From contig NZ_CP049780.1 in the NCBI RefSeq assembly GCF_011193355.1, positions 1,347,582 through 1,411,581 on the forward strand: a stretch of DNA of 64,000 nt, given 5' to 3'. Below the pieces are notes generated by a model, which was given only the letters and a program-made list of their open reading frames with translations, did no database searches and was not told the origin of the DNA. The DNA comes from Streptomyces sp. JB150 (GTDB lineage: Bacteria; Actinomycetota; Actinomycetes; Streptomycetales; Streptomycetaceae). The position numbers were made by a program, and so were the translations under genes. Shown one piece after another: positions 1 through 8,675 of this stretch (position 1 is its first letter; every line of letters starts with the position of its first letter).

Positions 1-1709
1 TGGCCGAGGCCTGCCTGGGCGGGGGCCGTGGTGGCGCCGGAGGCCATCGCGTCGGCGGCGGGCTGCGGTTCGTCCACGGCGCGGCCGTCGGCCCAGCCGG
101 AGACGGCGTAGACGACGACGGGGGCGTCGGTGAGGACCGAGAGGGTCCACGAGGCGCGCTGGGCGTCGCCGAAGCCGGCGGCCGCGGTGCCCTTCGCGGC
201 GTAGGGGCGGGGCATGAGGTCGGTACGGCGGTACAGGCCCTCGTCCTCGAAGCGTGCTTCGAGGGAGCGCATGCCGGCGGCGTCGGCCTTGGTGAAGAGC
301 AGGCCGACGGTGGTGACGTGGCTCTGGGTCGCGTCGGTGTAGGTGGCGCGCAGCAGGCGTGCGCAGCCGGCGGGGGCGAGGGCCTTGCGCAGCAGCGGGT
401 CGAAGGCGTCCGCGCAGCCGCCGTCCGGGGCGACGGCGATCCGGGTCCAGGTGCGGTCGGCTCCGCCGGGACCGGCGCCGCGGCCGACCACGGTGAGCGG
501 GAACAGCCGGTCGACGGGCACGTTGTGCCAGAGTCCGGCGGCCGTCGCGAAGGCGCCGCGCTCACCCGCGTCCGGGGAGTCGCCGACGAGCCAGCTGCCG
601 GTGACCGCGCCGCCGATCAGGCCGAGCCCGAGGACGACGCAGGCGGCGGCCGCGACCGTGTGCCGGCGCACCCGGCCGCCGAGCGGGCGGAACGGAGGGG
701 GATCGCCGAAGGGGTCGCCGAGGGCGTGGGTCATCGAGAGTCCGGGGGCTGGTGGCGCGCTCCAGGAGTGACGGAGGTCCGGTGCCGCCGGGCCCTGACC
801 GGCCTGGCTTCCGCCCTGACTCCGGCTCTGGTCCCGGTCTTGGCCGTGGTCCCGGCCTTGGTCACGGCCTTGGTCCCGGCCTCGGCCTTGGCTCTGGCCG
901 GGGAGCCGGGCGGGGCGCTGGGCGCGCGCCGGGTGCGACGCGTGCGCGGGTTGCGCCGGGTGCGACGGGGCGCGGTCCGGCCGGCGCGCGGCGCCTTCGC
1001 CGCGCGGGGGCGCGGCCGCCTCACGCCGGTCGTGCTCCGCGGTCACGGCGGCCGGCCGGCGTACCGATTCGGCCGGTGCGGCGGCGCGGCCGGGGTCCGG
1101 CGTGGCGGAGGGCTCCGGCGGGACGGGGCGCAGCCGGGTGGTGCGCTCGGTCTCGGTCTCGGTGGCGGCGGCGTCCGCGGAGCGCGGCGGTACGGGGCCG
1201 CGCGGCGGCGGAGGCGGCGTGTCCGGGAAGCGGGCCGAGGCGGGCGGCGGGGGCGGGGTGAGCGGGGCGCCCTCGGGGCGGCGGGGCGCGCGGGCGTCAC
1301 CCGAGCCGCGGGAACCAGGGGAAGCGCTGGAGGCACGGGAGGCGCCGAACCCACCGGAGCCGCCGGAGCCGACGGAGCCACCCGAGCCCCCGGCGGGCTC
1401 CGCTCCCGCGGCCGGAGCCGGACCCGAGGCGGCACGGCGGGCACCCAGCCGGGCCGAGCCGTCCCCGGCGGTGGTCGCGCCGCCCGGCTGCCCGCCCGGC
1501 ACCGAGCCGGTGTCGCCGTGGGCGGCGGACGGGGTGGCGGCCGAAGCCGAGCCCGGGGCGCCGAGGGCGGCCGGGGCGTGCGCCTGGGGCGGCGCACCGG
1601 CCGAGCCCGCGGCGGGGCGCGGCGACGGCGTGACGGATGGTGCGGTCGTGGGAGCCGGAGGTGTGGCCGGGCGCGGGGGAATGGGGGCGTGCCGCGCGTC
1701 CGTGCTCAT
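1..1709 (-). CDS. Proline/alanine-rich single-pass membrane protein, C-terminus cut by window edge
   Basis: The reading frame opens at ATG 1709, about 12 bases after an AGGAGG-like site, and runs off the left end of the window (569 codons visible). Residues 1-325 are low-complexity Pro/Ala/Gly/Ser with an Arg/Gln/Asp repeat tract (RDQGRDQGRDHGQDRDQ). A basic stretch and one hydrophobic segment follow (about residues 350-373, VAAAACVVLGLGLIGGAV), then an apparently folded extracytoplasmic region with several Cys. An in-frame ATG at 734 is a possible shorter start, but the continuous frame and the good ribosome site favour the long form. I do not recognise a family. The architecture suggests a cytoplasmic disordered tail, one membrane anchor and an outer sensor or accessory domain; function unknown. 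Confidence 0.75.
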   Translation of the reverse strand, partial: MSTDARHAPIPPRPATPPAPTTAPSVTPSPRPAAGSAGAPPQAHAPAALGAPGSASAATPSAAHGDTGSVPGGQPGGATTAGDGSARLGARRAASGPAPAAGAEPAGGSGGSVGSGGSGGFGASRASSASPGSRGSGDARAPRRPEGAPLTPPPPPASARFPDTPPPPPRGPVPPRSADAAATETETERTTRLRPVPPEPSATPDPGRAAAPAESVRRPAAVTAEHDRREAAAPPRGEGAARRPDRAPSHPAQPAHASHPARAQRPARLPGQSQGRGRDQGRDQGRDHGQDRDQSRSQGGSQAGQGPAAPDLRHSWSAPPAPGLSMTHALGDPFGDPPPFRPLGGRVRRHTVAAAACVVLGLGLIGGAVTGSWLVGDSPDAGERGAFATAAGLWHNVPVDRLFPLTVVGRGAGPGGADRTWTRIAVAPDGGCADAFDPLLRKALAPAGCARLLRATYTDATQSHVTTVGLLFTKADAAGMRSLEARFEDEGLYRRTDLMPRPYAAKGTAAAGFGDAQRASWTLSVLTDAPVVVYAVSGWADGRAVDEPQPAADAMASGATTAPAQAGLG

Positions 1710-1973
1710 GCGCCCCCCGTTTCCTCCTGCCGGGCCCGCTCCTCGCACGGGGCCACCGTCCGCCGGTACGCGCACCGCCCGTCCTCACGCCGCACGCGTA
1801 CCCGCACGGCCGGACCGCCTTCCGGCGCGGGCACCGCCCTGGGGTCGTTCCGCCGTGCGTGCGCGCCACTTTACGGCGTGCCCGCGCCGTTGCGGGAACC
1901 AGTCCACGACCGCGGGGCATCTGCCCGGAACATCCCCCTACCCTGCGGTAATCCTGTCTGGCAGGCTTCGTTC

Positions 1974-3176
1974 ATGACTGCGCGCGCCGCCGACCGGGCC
2001 CGTTACGACCGGGCCACCGCCCATCTCGACGCCCCGCTGGCGATCGTGGACCTGGACGCTTTCGACGCCAACGCGGACGACCTGGTCCGCCGGGCCGGCG
2101 GGAAGCCGGTCCGGGTGGCCAGCAAGTCCGTGCGCTGCCGGGCGCTGCTCGAACGCGTCCTGGCGAATGACGGGTTCTCGGGTGTCATGTCCTTCACCCT
2201 CGCCGAGTCCCTGTGGCTGGCCCGGTCGGGGTTCGACGACGTCCTGCTGGCGTATCCGTCCGCCGACCGGGCCGGGTTCGCCGAGCTGACGAGCGATCCC
2301 AAGCTCGCCGCCGCCGTGACCGTGATGGTCGACGATCCGGCGCAACTCGTCCTGATCGACGGGGCGCGGGACGGCGGGCGGGAAGTGGTGCGGGTGTGCC
2401 TGGAGCTGGACACCTCGCTCAGGCTGTTCGGCGGGCGGGTCCGGGTCGGGGCCCGGCGCTCCCCGCTGCACTCCCCCGCCGAGGTCGCCGAGCTGGCGCG
2501 TTCGGTGGCCCGGCGGCCGGGTTTCGAGGTCGTCGGGATCATGGCGTACGAGGGTCATGTCGCCGGGGTCGGGAACGCGGTCGCGGGGCGGCCGGTGCGC
2601 TCGCGGGCGGTCCGGCTGATGCAGGCGGCGGCGCGGCGGGAGCTGGCGGAGCGGCGGGCGGCGGTGGTGCGCGCGGTGCGTGCGGTGGTGCCGGGGCTGG
2701 AGTTCGTCAACGGCGGCGGCACGGGCAGTGTGCAGTACACCGTGGCGGAGGACGCGGTCACCGAGGTCGCGGCCGGGTCGGGGCTGTATGTGCCGCGGTT
2801 GTTCGACAACTACACGTCGTTCAGCGGGCGTCCGGCCGCGCTGTTCGCGCAGCCCGTCGTCCGGCGGCCGGGTGTGGGCGTGGTGACGGTACTGGGCGGG
2901 GGCTATCCGGCGTCCGGCGCGGCGGGCCGGGACCGGCTGCCGGTGCCGTATCTGCCGGAGGGGCTGCGCTACGACCCGCAGGAGGGCGCCGGCGAGGTGC
3001 AGACGCCGCTGCTGGGCTCGCCCGCCGACGATCTGCTGATCGGCGACAAGGTGTGGTTCCGGCACGCGAAGGCCGGTGAGCTGTGCGAGCGGTTCGACGC
3101 GCTGCACCTGGTGGAGGGCGACCGGGTGACGGCGACCGTGCCGACGTACCGCGGCGAGGGCCGTACGTTCCTCTGA
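1974..3176 (+). CDS. Amino acid deaminase/aldolase, alanine-racemase-like PLP fold
   Basis: A 400-residue protein of the fold-type III PLP family (alanine racemase N-domain joined to a D-serine-dehydratase-like domain). The PLP-lysine region is near residue 45 (RVASKSVRC). The C-terminal FRHAKAGELCERF supplies a His and a Cys in the position that binds metal in D-threonine aldolase and D-serine dehydratase relatives. The frame is open far upstream, but homology only begins at ATG 1974; the upstream part is antisense to the Pro-rich gene and was rejected. It is transcribed divergently from the preceding gene, with about 260 bases between them. Family membership is clear. Whether it cleaves beta-hydroxy D-amino acids or deaminates another substrate is not decided by sequence. 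Confidence 0.85.
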   Translation: MTARAADRARYDRATAHLDAPLAIVDLDAFDANADDLVRRAGGKPVRVASKSVRCRALLERVLANDGFSGVMSFTLAESLWLARSGFDDVLLAYPSADRAGFAELTSDPKLAAAVTVMVDDPAQLVLIDGARDGGREVVRVCLELDTSLRLFGGRVRVGARRSPLHSPAEVAELARSVARRPGFEVVGIMAYEGHVAGVGNAVAGRPVRSRAVRLMQAAARRELAERRAAVVRAVRAVVPGLEFVNGGGTGSVQYTVAEDAVTEVAAGSGLYVPRLFDNYTSFSGRPAALFAQPVVRRPGVGVVTVLGGGYPASGAAGRDRLPVPYLPEGLRYDPQEGAGEVQTPLLGSPADDLLIGDKVWFRHAKAGELCERFDALHLVEGDRVTATVPTYRGEGRTFL

Positions 3177-3194
3177 GCCTCCGAGCTGCCGTGC

Positions 3195-4145
3195 TCAGGG
3201 ACCGACGCTGCTGCCGACGCCGCCGCCCGGATCGGTGTCGCCGGTGACGCGGATGCCCTCGGTGAGGCGGTCCATGTCGGTGAGCGGCGGCCCGTCCTCG
3301 CCCGCGTCGAAGACGTAGCGGACGATGACCGGCGACTCGGTCCCGACGCTGGACTGGAAGGCGAGGGACTGGACGTAGCCGCCGGGCCCGTCCGCGGTCT
3401 CGACCCGCCAGCGCACGAAGTAGCCGGCGCGGCCCGCGACCGCGACCGGTCCGGAGCCGACGACCTGGTGGGACTCGATGCCGCCGTGCGGGCGCCGGCC
3501 GAGGGCGTCGCGGTCGTAGGCCTCGTCGGCGGCGTCGGCGATGTCGTCCTCGGCGAGGGCTTTCGGGGAGGTCTCGTCGGTGGCGGTGGCCGTCCGGGAG
3601 AAGACCATGCCGTGCCGGCACAGGCCGACGCCGCTCGGGCAGTCGTAAGTGCCGTCGGTGGTCATCACGACGTCGTCCTGGCTGACGTGGCGGGGCCGGA
3701 CCCAGCCGTCGAGCAGCGGGAAGGTGTGGCCGTTGAGCTGGTCCTCGACGACGGCCGGGCCGGCGGCGGACGGCTCGGAGGGGGTGGCGGAGGCGGCGGG
3801 TGACGGCGGCGGGGAGGACTCGGGGGTTGTCGGGGGCAGGGCCGTGGGGGTGGTCACCGGGCCGGGGCCGCCCTCCCCGTCCTCCTTCAGGAAGACGGCG
3901 CCGGTGACGATCGCCGCGACGAGGACGGCGCTCGCGACGGTGAGGGCGATGGCCCTGGACCGCGCGGTGCCGCCGCCCGGCACGGTGGGCGGCGGCGGGC
4001 CCGGGACGGGCGGCGGGCCCGGCACCGGGTGCCCGGCGGGTTCCGGGGCGCGCTGGTGCTCGGTCCAGGCCGTGCCGTCCCACCAGCGCTCGGCGTGCGG
4101 GGCCGAGGGGTCGCGGTACCAGCCGGGCGGCGGTGTCATGCTCAT
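3195..4145 (-). CDS. DUF2510 single-pass membrane protein
   Basis: A 316-residue protein. Residues 5-32 form a DUF2510 module (PPGWYRDPSAPHAERWWDGT with the typical Trp spacing). A Pro-rich linker follows, then a membrane helix at about 66-86 (AIALTVASAVLVAAIVTGAV), a Thr/Ser/Pro-rich linker and an extracytoplasmic domain with a Cys pair (about DCPSGVGLCRHGM). The start is either ATG 4145 or ATG 4139 (MSMTPP); neither has a strong ribosome site. It ends 18 bases from the convergent deaminase/aldolase gene. DUF2510 commonly marks the N-terminus of actinobacterial membrane proteins; the outer domain is unrecognised and the role unknown. Confidence 0.8.
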   Translation of the reverse strand: MSMTPPPGWYRDPSAPHAERWWDGTAWTEHQRAPEPAGHPVPGPPPVPGPPPPTVPGGGTARSRAIALTVASAVLVAAIVTGAVFLKEDGEGGPGPVTTPTALPPTTPESSPPPSPAASATPSEPSAAGPAVVEDQLNGHTFPLLDGWVRPRHVSQDDVVMTTDGTYDCPSGVGLCRHGMVFSRTATATDETSPKALAEDDIADAADEAYDRDALGRRPHGGIESHQVVGSGPVAVAGRAGYFVRWRVETADGPGGYVQSLAFQSSVGTESPVIVRYVFDAGEDGPPLTDMDRLTEGIRVTGDTDPGGGVGSSVGP

Positions 4146-4168
4146 ATCCCGGCACTGTAGGCGCAGTG

Positions 4169-4960
4169 CTACAGCGGTGTGACGTACGCCCCCGAGATCC
4201 CGCCGTCCACCAGGAAGTCGGTGGCGTTCACGAAGGAGGAGTCGTCGCTGGCGAGGAAGGCGACAGCGGCGGCGACCTCCTCGGCCTCGGCGAACCGTCC
4301 GAGCGGGATGTGCACCAGGCGGCGGGCGGCCCGCTCCGGGTCCTTGGCGAACAGCTCCTGCAGCAGCGGCGTGTTGACGGGTCCGGGGCACAGGGCGTTC
4401 ACGCGGATGCCCTCGCGGGCGAACTGAACGCCCAGCTCGCGGGACATGGCCAGAACCCCGCCCTTGGAGGCGGTGTAGGAGATCTGGCTGGTGGCCGCGC
4501 CCATCCGGGCCACGAAGGACGCGGTGTTGATGATGGAGCCCCTGCCCTGGCGCCGCATGTAGGGGATGGCGGCCTTGCAGCACAGGTAGACGGAGGTGAG
4601 GTTGACCTCCTGGACGCGCTTCCAGGCCTCCAGGCCGGTCTCCAGGATGGAGTCGTCGTCGGGCGGGGAGATGCCGGCGTTGTTGAAGGCGATGTCGACG
4701 CTGCCGTAGGTGTCGTGGGCCGCCTTGAACAGCGCCTCCACCTGTTCGGGGTCGGTGACGTCGACCTTCACGAAGAGGCCGCCCACCTCCTCGGCGGCCG
4801 CCTTGCCGCGGGTCTCGTCGACGTCGCCGCAGACGACGTGCGCGCCCTCGGAGGCGAGCCGGCGGGCACTGGCGAGGCCGATGCCGCTGCCGGCTCCGGT
4901 GACGACGGCGGTGCGGCCGACGAGCCGGCGGCAGAGGCTGTCAGAGGTCTGAGAGGTCAC
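4169..4960 (-). CDS. Short-chain dehydrogenase/reductase of the gamma-glutamyl catabolic cluster
   Basis: A classical SDR of 263 residues. The cofactor motif is TGAGSGIG (21-28), NNAG lies at 93-96, and the catalytic Ser148, Tyr162 and Lys166 fit YTASK. The C-terminal DGG motif is present. Asp46 after the second beta strand suggests NAD rather than NADP. GTG 4960 follows a GGAGGG site, and its GTGA overlaps the stop of the aldehyde dehydrogenase by 4 bases, so the two are translationally coupled. Being last in a GS-like/ALDH/SDR operon, it probably oxidises or reduces an alcohol or aldehyde intermediate of the same amine. The exact substrate is not readable from sequence. Confidence 0.85.
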   Translation of the reverse strand: MTSQTSDSLCRRLVGRTAVVTGAGSGIGLASARRLASEGAHVVCGDVDETRGKAAAEEVGGLFVKVDVTDPEQVEALFKAAHDTYGSVDIAFNNAGISPPDDDSILETGLEAWKRVQEVNLTSVYLCCKAAIPYMRRQGRGSIINTASFVARMGAATSQISYTASKGGVLAMSRELGVQFAREGIRVNALCPGPVNTPLLQELFAKDPERAARRLVHIPLGRFAEAEEVAAAVAFLASDDSSFVNATDFLVDGGISGAYVTPL

Positions 4961-6345
4961 TGTGCGGGGCCCTCCGTGCTGGTGGGGACGGTGCTGATGA
5001 AGACGTTCTTGGTCTCGGTGAAGGCGGTCAGGGCGTCCGGGCCGAGCTCGCGGCCGAGGCCGGACTGCTTGAAGCCGCCGAACGGGGTCCAGTAGCGGAC
5101 GCTGGAGTGGGAGTTGACGGACAGGTTGCCGGCCCGGACGGCCTGCGAGACGCGCAGGGCGCGGCCCACGTCGCGGGTCCAGACGGAGCCGGACAGACCG
5201 TAGTCGGTGGCGTTGGCCAGCGCCACGGCCTCCGCCTCGTCCTCGAAGGGGAGGACGACGGCGACGGGCCCGAAGACCTCCTCGACGGCCACACGGGCGG
5301 CCGGGTCGACGCCGGTGAGGACGGTGGGCGGGAACCAGAAGCCGGGGCCCTCGGGCGCCTTGCCGCGGATGCCGGGCGCGTTCCGGTCGACGTAGCCGCG
5401 GACCCGCTCCAGCTGGGTCCGGGAGATCAGCGGGCCCATGTCGGTGGTCTCGTCGGCCGGGTCGCCGACGGTGACCGCCTCGACGGCGGGGGCCAGCAGC
5501 TCCAGGAAGCGGTCGTGTGCGGAGCGCTGGACGAGGATGCGGGTGCGGGCGCAGCAGTCCTGGCCCGAGTTGTCGAGGAAGGCCATGGGAGCCGCTGCGG
5601 CGGCGGCCTCGATGTCGGCGTCGGCGAAGACGATGTTGGGGCTCTTGCCGCCGAGTTCTAGGGTGACGCGCTTGAGGTGGGCGGAGCCCTTGGCCAGCAC
5701 CTGCTTGCCGACGGCCGTGGAGCCGGTGAACACGATCTTCGCCACGCCGGGGTGCTCGACCAGCGCGTTGCCCGCGACGGGGCCGTGGCCGGGCAGCACC
5801 TGGAAGAGGTGGTCCGGAAGGCCGGCCTCCAGGGCGAGTTCGGCGAGGCGCAGCGCGGTGAGCGGGGTGGTCTCGGCAGGTTTGAGGATGACCGCGTTGC
5901 CGGCGGCGAGGGCGGGTGCGGTGCCCCAGGCGGCGATCGGCATCGGGAAGTTCCAGGGGGCGATCACGCCGACCACGCCGAGCGGTTCGAGGATCGTGAC
6001 GTCGAGTCCGCCGGGGACCGGGATCTGGCGGCCGGTCAGCCGCTCCACTCCCCCGGCGGCGTAGTCGAGCAGATCGCGGACGTTGCCGGCCTCCCAGCGG
6101 GCGTTGCCGATCACGTGGCCGGCCTCGCGGACTTCGAGGCGGGCCAGTTCCTCCAGGTGGTCGTCGACGGTGACGGCGAACCGGCGCAGCAGCCGGGCCC
6201 GGTCGCCGGGGGCGAGCGCGGCCCACGCCGTCTGCGCCTTCGCGGCCCGTACGACGGCCCGGTCGACGTCCTCCGCGCCGGCGGCGGGGACGGTGGCGAC
6301 GACCTCCTCGGTCGCGGGGTTGAGCACCTCGAGGGTGTCGGTCAC
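4957..6345 (-). CDS. NAD(P)-dependent aldehyde dehydrogenase, gamma-glutamyl-aldehyde type
   Basis: A 462-residue ALDH-superfamily enzyme. PWNFP (130-134), the general base Glu230 in LELGGKSP, the nucleophile Cys264 in NSGQDCCA, and EEVFGPV are all in place, so it should be active. GTG 6345 lies 8 bases after the stop of the GS-like gene. By analogy with PuuC in the gamma-glutamylated putrescine pathway, it should oxidise a gamma-glutamyl-amino-aldehyde made from an amine first glutamylated by the upstream ligase. The analogy rests on the neighbours; ALDH substrate preference cannot be read here. The stop overlaps the SDR start. Confidence 0.88.
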   Translation of the reverse strand: MTDTLEVLNPATEEVVATVPAAGAEDVDRAVVRAAKAQTAWAALAPGDRARLLRRFAVTVDDHLEELARLEVREAGHVIGNARWEAGNVRDLLDYAAGGVERLTGRQIPVPGGLDVTILEPLGVVGVIAPWNFPMPIAAWGTAPALAAGNAVILKPAETTPLTALRLAELALEAGLPDHLFQVLPGHGPVAGNALVEHPGVAKIVFTGSTAVGKQVLAKGSAHLKRVTLELGGKSPNIVFADADIEAAAAAAPMAFLDNSGQDCCARTRILVQRSAHDRFLELLAPAVEAVTVGDPADETTDMGPLISRTQLERVRGYVDRNAPGIRGKAPEGPGFWFPPTVLTGVDPAARVAVEEVFGPVAVVLPFEDEAEAVALANATDYGLSGSVWTRDVGRALRVSQAVRAGNLSVNSHSSVRYWTPFGGFKQSGLGRELGPDALTAFTETKNVFISTVPTSTEGPAQ

Positions 6346-6353
6346 GGGTTGCC

Positions 6354-7718
6354 TCACATCCGTTCGAAGGAGCGGCGCAGCTCCCAGTCGGTCACCGCGG
6401 CGTCGAAGGCGGCCAGTTCGACGCGGGCCATGTTGTGGTAGTGGTCGACGACCTCGGTGCCGAAGGCGGCCTTCGCCACGGGGCTGTTCTCCCACAGTTC
6501 GGCGGCGTCGCGCAGGGTGGTCGGGACCTGTTCGTAGCCGGCGCTGTAGGCGTTGCCCGCGCACGGCTCGGGCGGCTCCAGCTCCTGCTCGACGCCGTGC
6601 AGGCCCGCGGCCACCATCGCGGCGACCGCGAGGTACGGGTTGACGTCGCCGCCGGGCAGCCGGTTCTCGAACCGCAGGGAGCGGCCGTGGCCGACGACGC
6701 GCAGGGCGCAGGTGCGGTTGTCGCGCCCCCAGGCGACGGCGGTCGGGGCGAAGGAGCCGGGCTGGAACCGCTTGTAGGAGTTGATGTGCGGGGCGTAGAG
6801 GAGGGAGAAGTCGCGCAGGGCGGCCAGCTGTCCGGCCAGGAAGTGCCGCATGAGCGGGGACATGTGGTGCGGACCGTCGCCGGCGAAGGCGGGGCGGCCG
6901 CCGGTGTCCGTCAGGGACAGGTGGATGTGGCAGGAGTTGCCCTCGCGCTCGTTGTACTTCGCCATGAAGGTGAGGGACATGCCCTCCTGGGCCGCGATCT
7001 CCTTGGCGCCGGTCTTGTAGACCGCGTGCTGGTCGCAGGTGACCAGGGCCTCGTCGTAGCGGAAGGCGATCTCGTGCTGGCCGGGGTTGCACTCGCCCTT
7101 GGCGGACTCCACGGTCATCCCGGCGCCGGCCATCTCGTTGCGGATGCGGCGCAGCAGGGGCTCGACACGGCCGGTGCCGAGCACGGAGTAGTCGATGTTG
7201 TACTGGTTGGCCGGGGTGAGGCCGCGGTAGTTCGCGTCCCAGGCCTGTTCGTAGGTGTCCTTGAAGACGATGAACTCCAGCTCGGTGCCGACCTGCGCGG
7301 TCAGGCCGAGTGCGGCGAGCCGGTCGAGCTGGCGGCGCAGGATCTGGCGGGGCGCGGCCACGACCGGGGAGCCGTCCTCCCAGGCGAGGTCGGCGACGAC
7401 GAGGGCGGTGCCGGCGTGCCAGGGGACGCGGCGCAGGGTGGTCATGTCCGGGCGCATGGCGAAGTCGCCGTAGCCGCGGTCCCAGGAGGACATCGCGTAG
7501 CCGTCGACGGTGTTCATCTCGGCGTCGACGGCGAGGAGGTAGTTGCAGCCCTCGGTGCCGTGTCTCATCACCTCGTCGAGGAAGAAGCGCGCGGCGAACC
7601 GCTTGCCCTGGAGGCGTCCCTGCATGTCCGGGAAGGCCAGGACGACGGTGTCGATCTCACCGCCCACGACGAGGGCGTGCAGCTCCTCGACGCTCAGCGG
7701 GGGTGTGCGGTCTGCCAC
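6354..7718 (-). CDS. glnA4: Glutamine-synthetase-like gamma-glutamyl-amine ligase (GlnA4/PuuA type)
   Basis: A 454-residue protein with both glutamine synthetase domains. Metal and glutamate site motifs are visible: GTELEF, GECNPGQHE, EGNSCHIHLSL and the FENRLPG block. The C-terminus lacks the Tyr-containing adenylylation loop of GlnA1, and at 454 residues it is near the usual length. GTG 7718 follows AAGGAGGCC. Its company (ALDH, SDR, FadR-type regulator, class I amidotransferase) is that of ATP-dependent gamma-glutamylation of an amine rather than ammonia assimilation. From memory, the S. coelicolor gene in this arrangement, GlnA4, was described as a gamma-glutamylethanolamide synthetase. 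The symbol is given on context and synteny; ethanolamine versus polyamine is not decided by sequence. Confidence 0.82.
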   Translation of the reverse strand: MADRTPPLSVEELHALVVGGEIDTVVLAFPDMQGRLQGKRFAARFFLDEVMRHGTEGCNYLLAVDAEMNTVDGYAMSSWDRGYGDFAMRPDMTTLRRVPWHAGTALVVADLAWEDGSPVVAAPRQILRRQLDRLAALGLTAQVGTELEFIVFKDTYEQAWDANYRGLTPANQYNIDYSVLGTGRVEPLLRRIRNEMAGAGMTVESAKGECNPGQHEIAFRYDEALVTCDQHAVYKTGAKEIAAQEGMSLTFMAKYNEREGNSCHIHLSLTDTGGRPAFAGDGPHHMSPLMRHFLAGQLAALRDFSLLYAPHINSYKRFQPGSFAPTAVAWGRDNRTCALRVVGHGRSLRFENRLPGGDVNPYLAVAAMVAAGLHGVEQELEPPEPCAGNAYSAGYEQVPTTLRDAAELWENSPVAKAAFGTEVVDHYHNMARVELAAFDAAVTDWELRRSFERM

Positions 7719-7795
7719 GGGGAGGGCCTCCTTCGGTCAGCCGGGAGCCCTAAGGTATGAGTGACGACCATTACTTGGGAAGGGGGTGCGGGCCT

Positions 7796-8557
7796 GTGCC
7801 ACACGATCCGGTGGAAGCCGCCGGTGCGGTAACAGCGGGTACGGGACCCGGCGACCGGCTGGCCCCCGTGCTGCGGCCGGTTCGCGCGGGCAACGGCTTC
7901 GAGGAGGCGCTGGAGCAGATCCTCCAGATCCTGCGGCTCGGCCTGGTGCGCGGCGGCGAGCGGTTGCCGGCCGAGCGGGAGCTGGCGGAGCGGCTGGGGA
8001 TCAGCCGGGTGACGCTGCGCGAGGTGCTGAAGGTGCTCCAGGAGCAGGGGCTGGTGGAGTCGCGGCGCGGCCGGTACGGCGGGACGTTCGTGCGGGAGCG
8101 CGCGGACGCCGTCGGCGAGGACGAGCTGCGGCGCCGGGTCGCGGGGGTCGACCTGGAGGACGTCCTGCGCTTCCGGGAGGTGCTGGAGACCGGGGCGGCC
8201 GGGCTGTGTGCCGTGCACGGGCTGACGGACGCGCAGGCGGAGCGGCTGCGCGCGGCGCTGGCCGGCACCCGTGACGCCCCGCTCGCCGACTACCGCCGCC
8301 GCGACACGCTGCTGCACCTCACCCTCGCCGAGCTGTCCGGCTCTCCCACGCTGACCGCGCAGTACGCGGCGGTGCGGGCCACGGTGAACGACCTGCTCGA
8401 CTGCATCCCGCTGCTGGTGCGCAACCTGGAGCACTCCCAGCACCAGCACACCGCGCTGGTGGAGGCGGTGCTCGACGGGGAGGCGGACGGGGCGCGGGAG
8501 ATCATGCGGGAGCACTGCGCGGGGACGGCGGCGCTGCTGCGCGGGTTTCTCGGATGA
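7796..8557 (+). CDS. FadR-type GntR transcriptional regulator
   Basis: GntR-superfamily, FadR/FCD subfamily. An N-terminal winged helix (EQILQILRLGLVRGGERLP, then the helix ERELAERLGISRVTLREVL) is followed by an all-helical FCD ligand domain with RRRDTLLHLTLAELSG and the metal-type His residues HQHTALVEAV. I choose GTG 7796 because AAGGGGG sits just upstream. An in-frame ATG at 7757 has poor spacing and would add 13 residues. The gene is divergent from the GS-like operon, so it probably controls that operon and itself; TAAGGT...ACCATTA at about 7751-7778 is a weak candidate operator. The following amidohydrolase probably shares its transcript. Confidence 0.87.
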   Translation: MPHDPVEAAGAVTAGTGPGDRLAPVLRPVRAGNGFEEALEQILQILRLGLVRGGERLPAERELAERLGISRVTLREVLKVLQEQGLVESRRGRYGGTFVRERADAVGEDELRRRVAGVDLEDVLRFREVLETGAAGLCAVHGLTDAQAERLRAALAGTRDAPLADYRRRDTLLHLTLAELSGSPTLTAQYAAVRATVNDLLDCIPLLVRNLEHSQHQHTALVEAVLDGEADGAREIMREHCAGTAALLRGFLG

Positions 8558-8675
8558 GCGTCTTGCCAGGGGGCCCGTGTCTGGGCAAAGGTACGGGTCG
8601 AGTCCATTCGAACGAGTCGCGTGAACGACTCCGGTGCGGTCCAAGGCGATGCGTCGCGGTCGACGGGGAGGTCGG

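Noticed and set aside
318..1973. Upstream extension of the deaminase/aldolase frame
   Set aside because: The extension is antisense to the Pro-rich membrane gene and is Arg/Gly/Ala low-complexity. The PLP-fold homology begins at ATG 1974.
8614..8631. Small inverted repeat GAGTCG-CGTGAA-CGACTC before the amidohydrolase
   Set aside because: Only 6-bp arms; too weak to call a regulatory site or terminator, although it could contribute to either.
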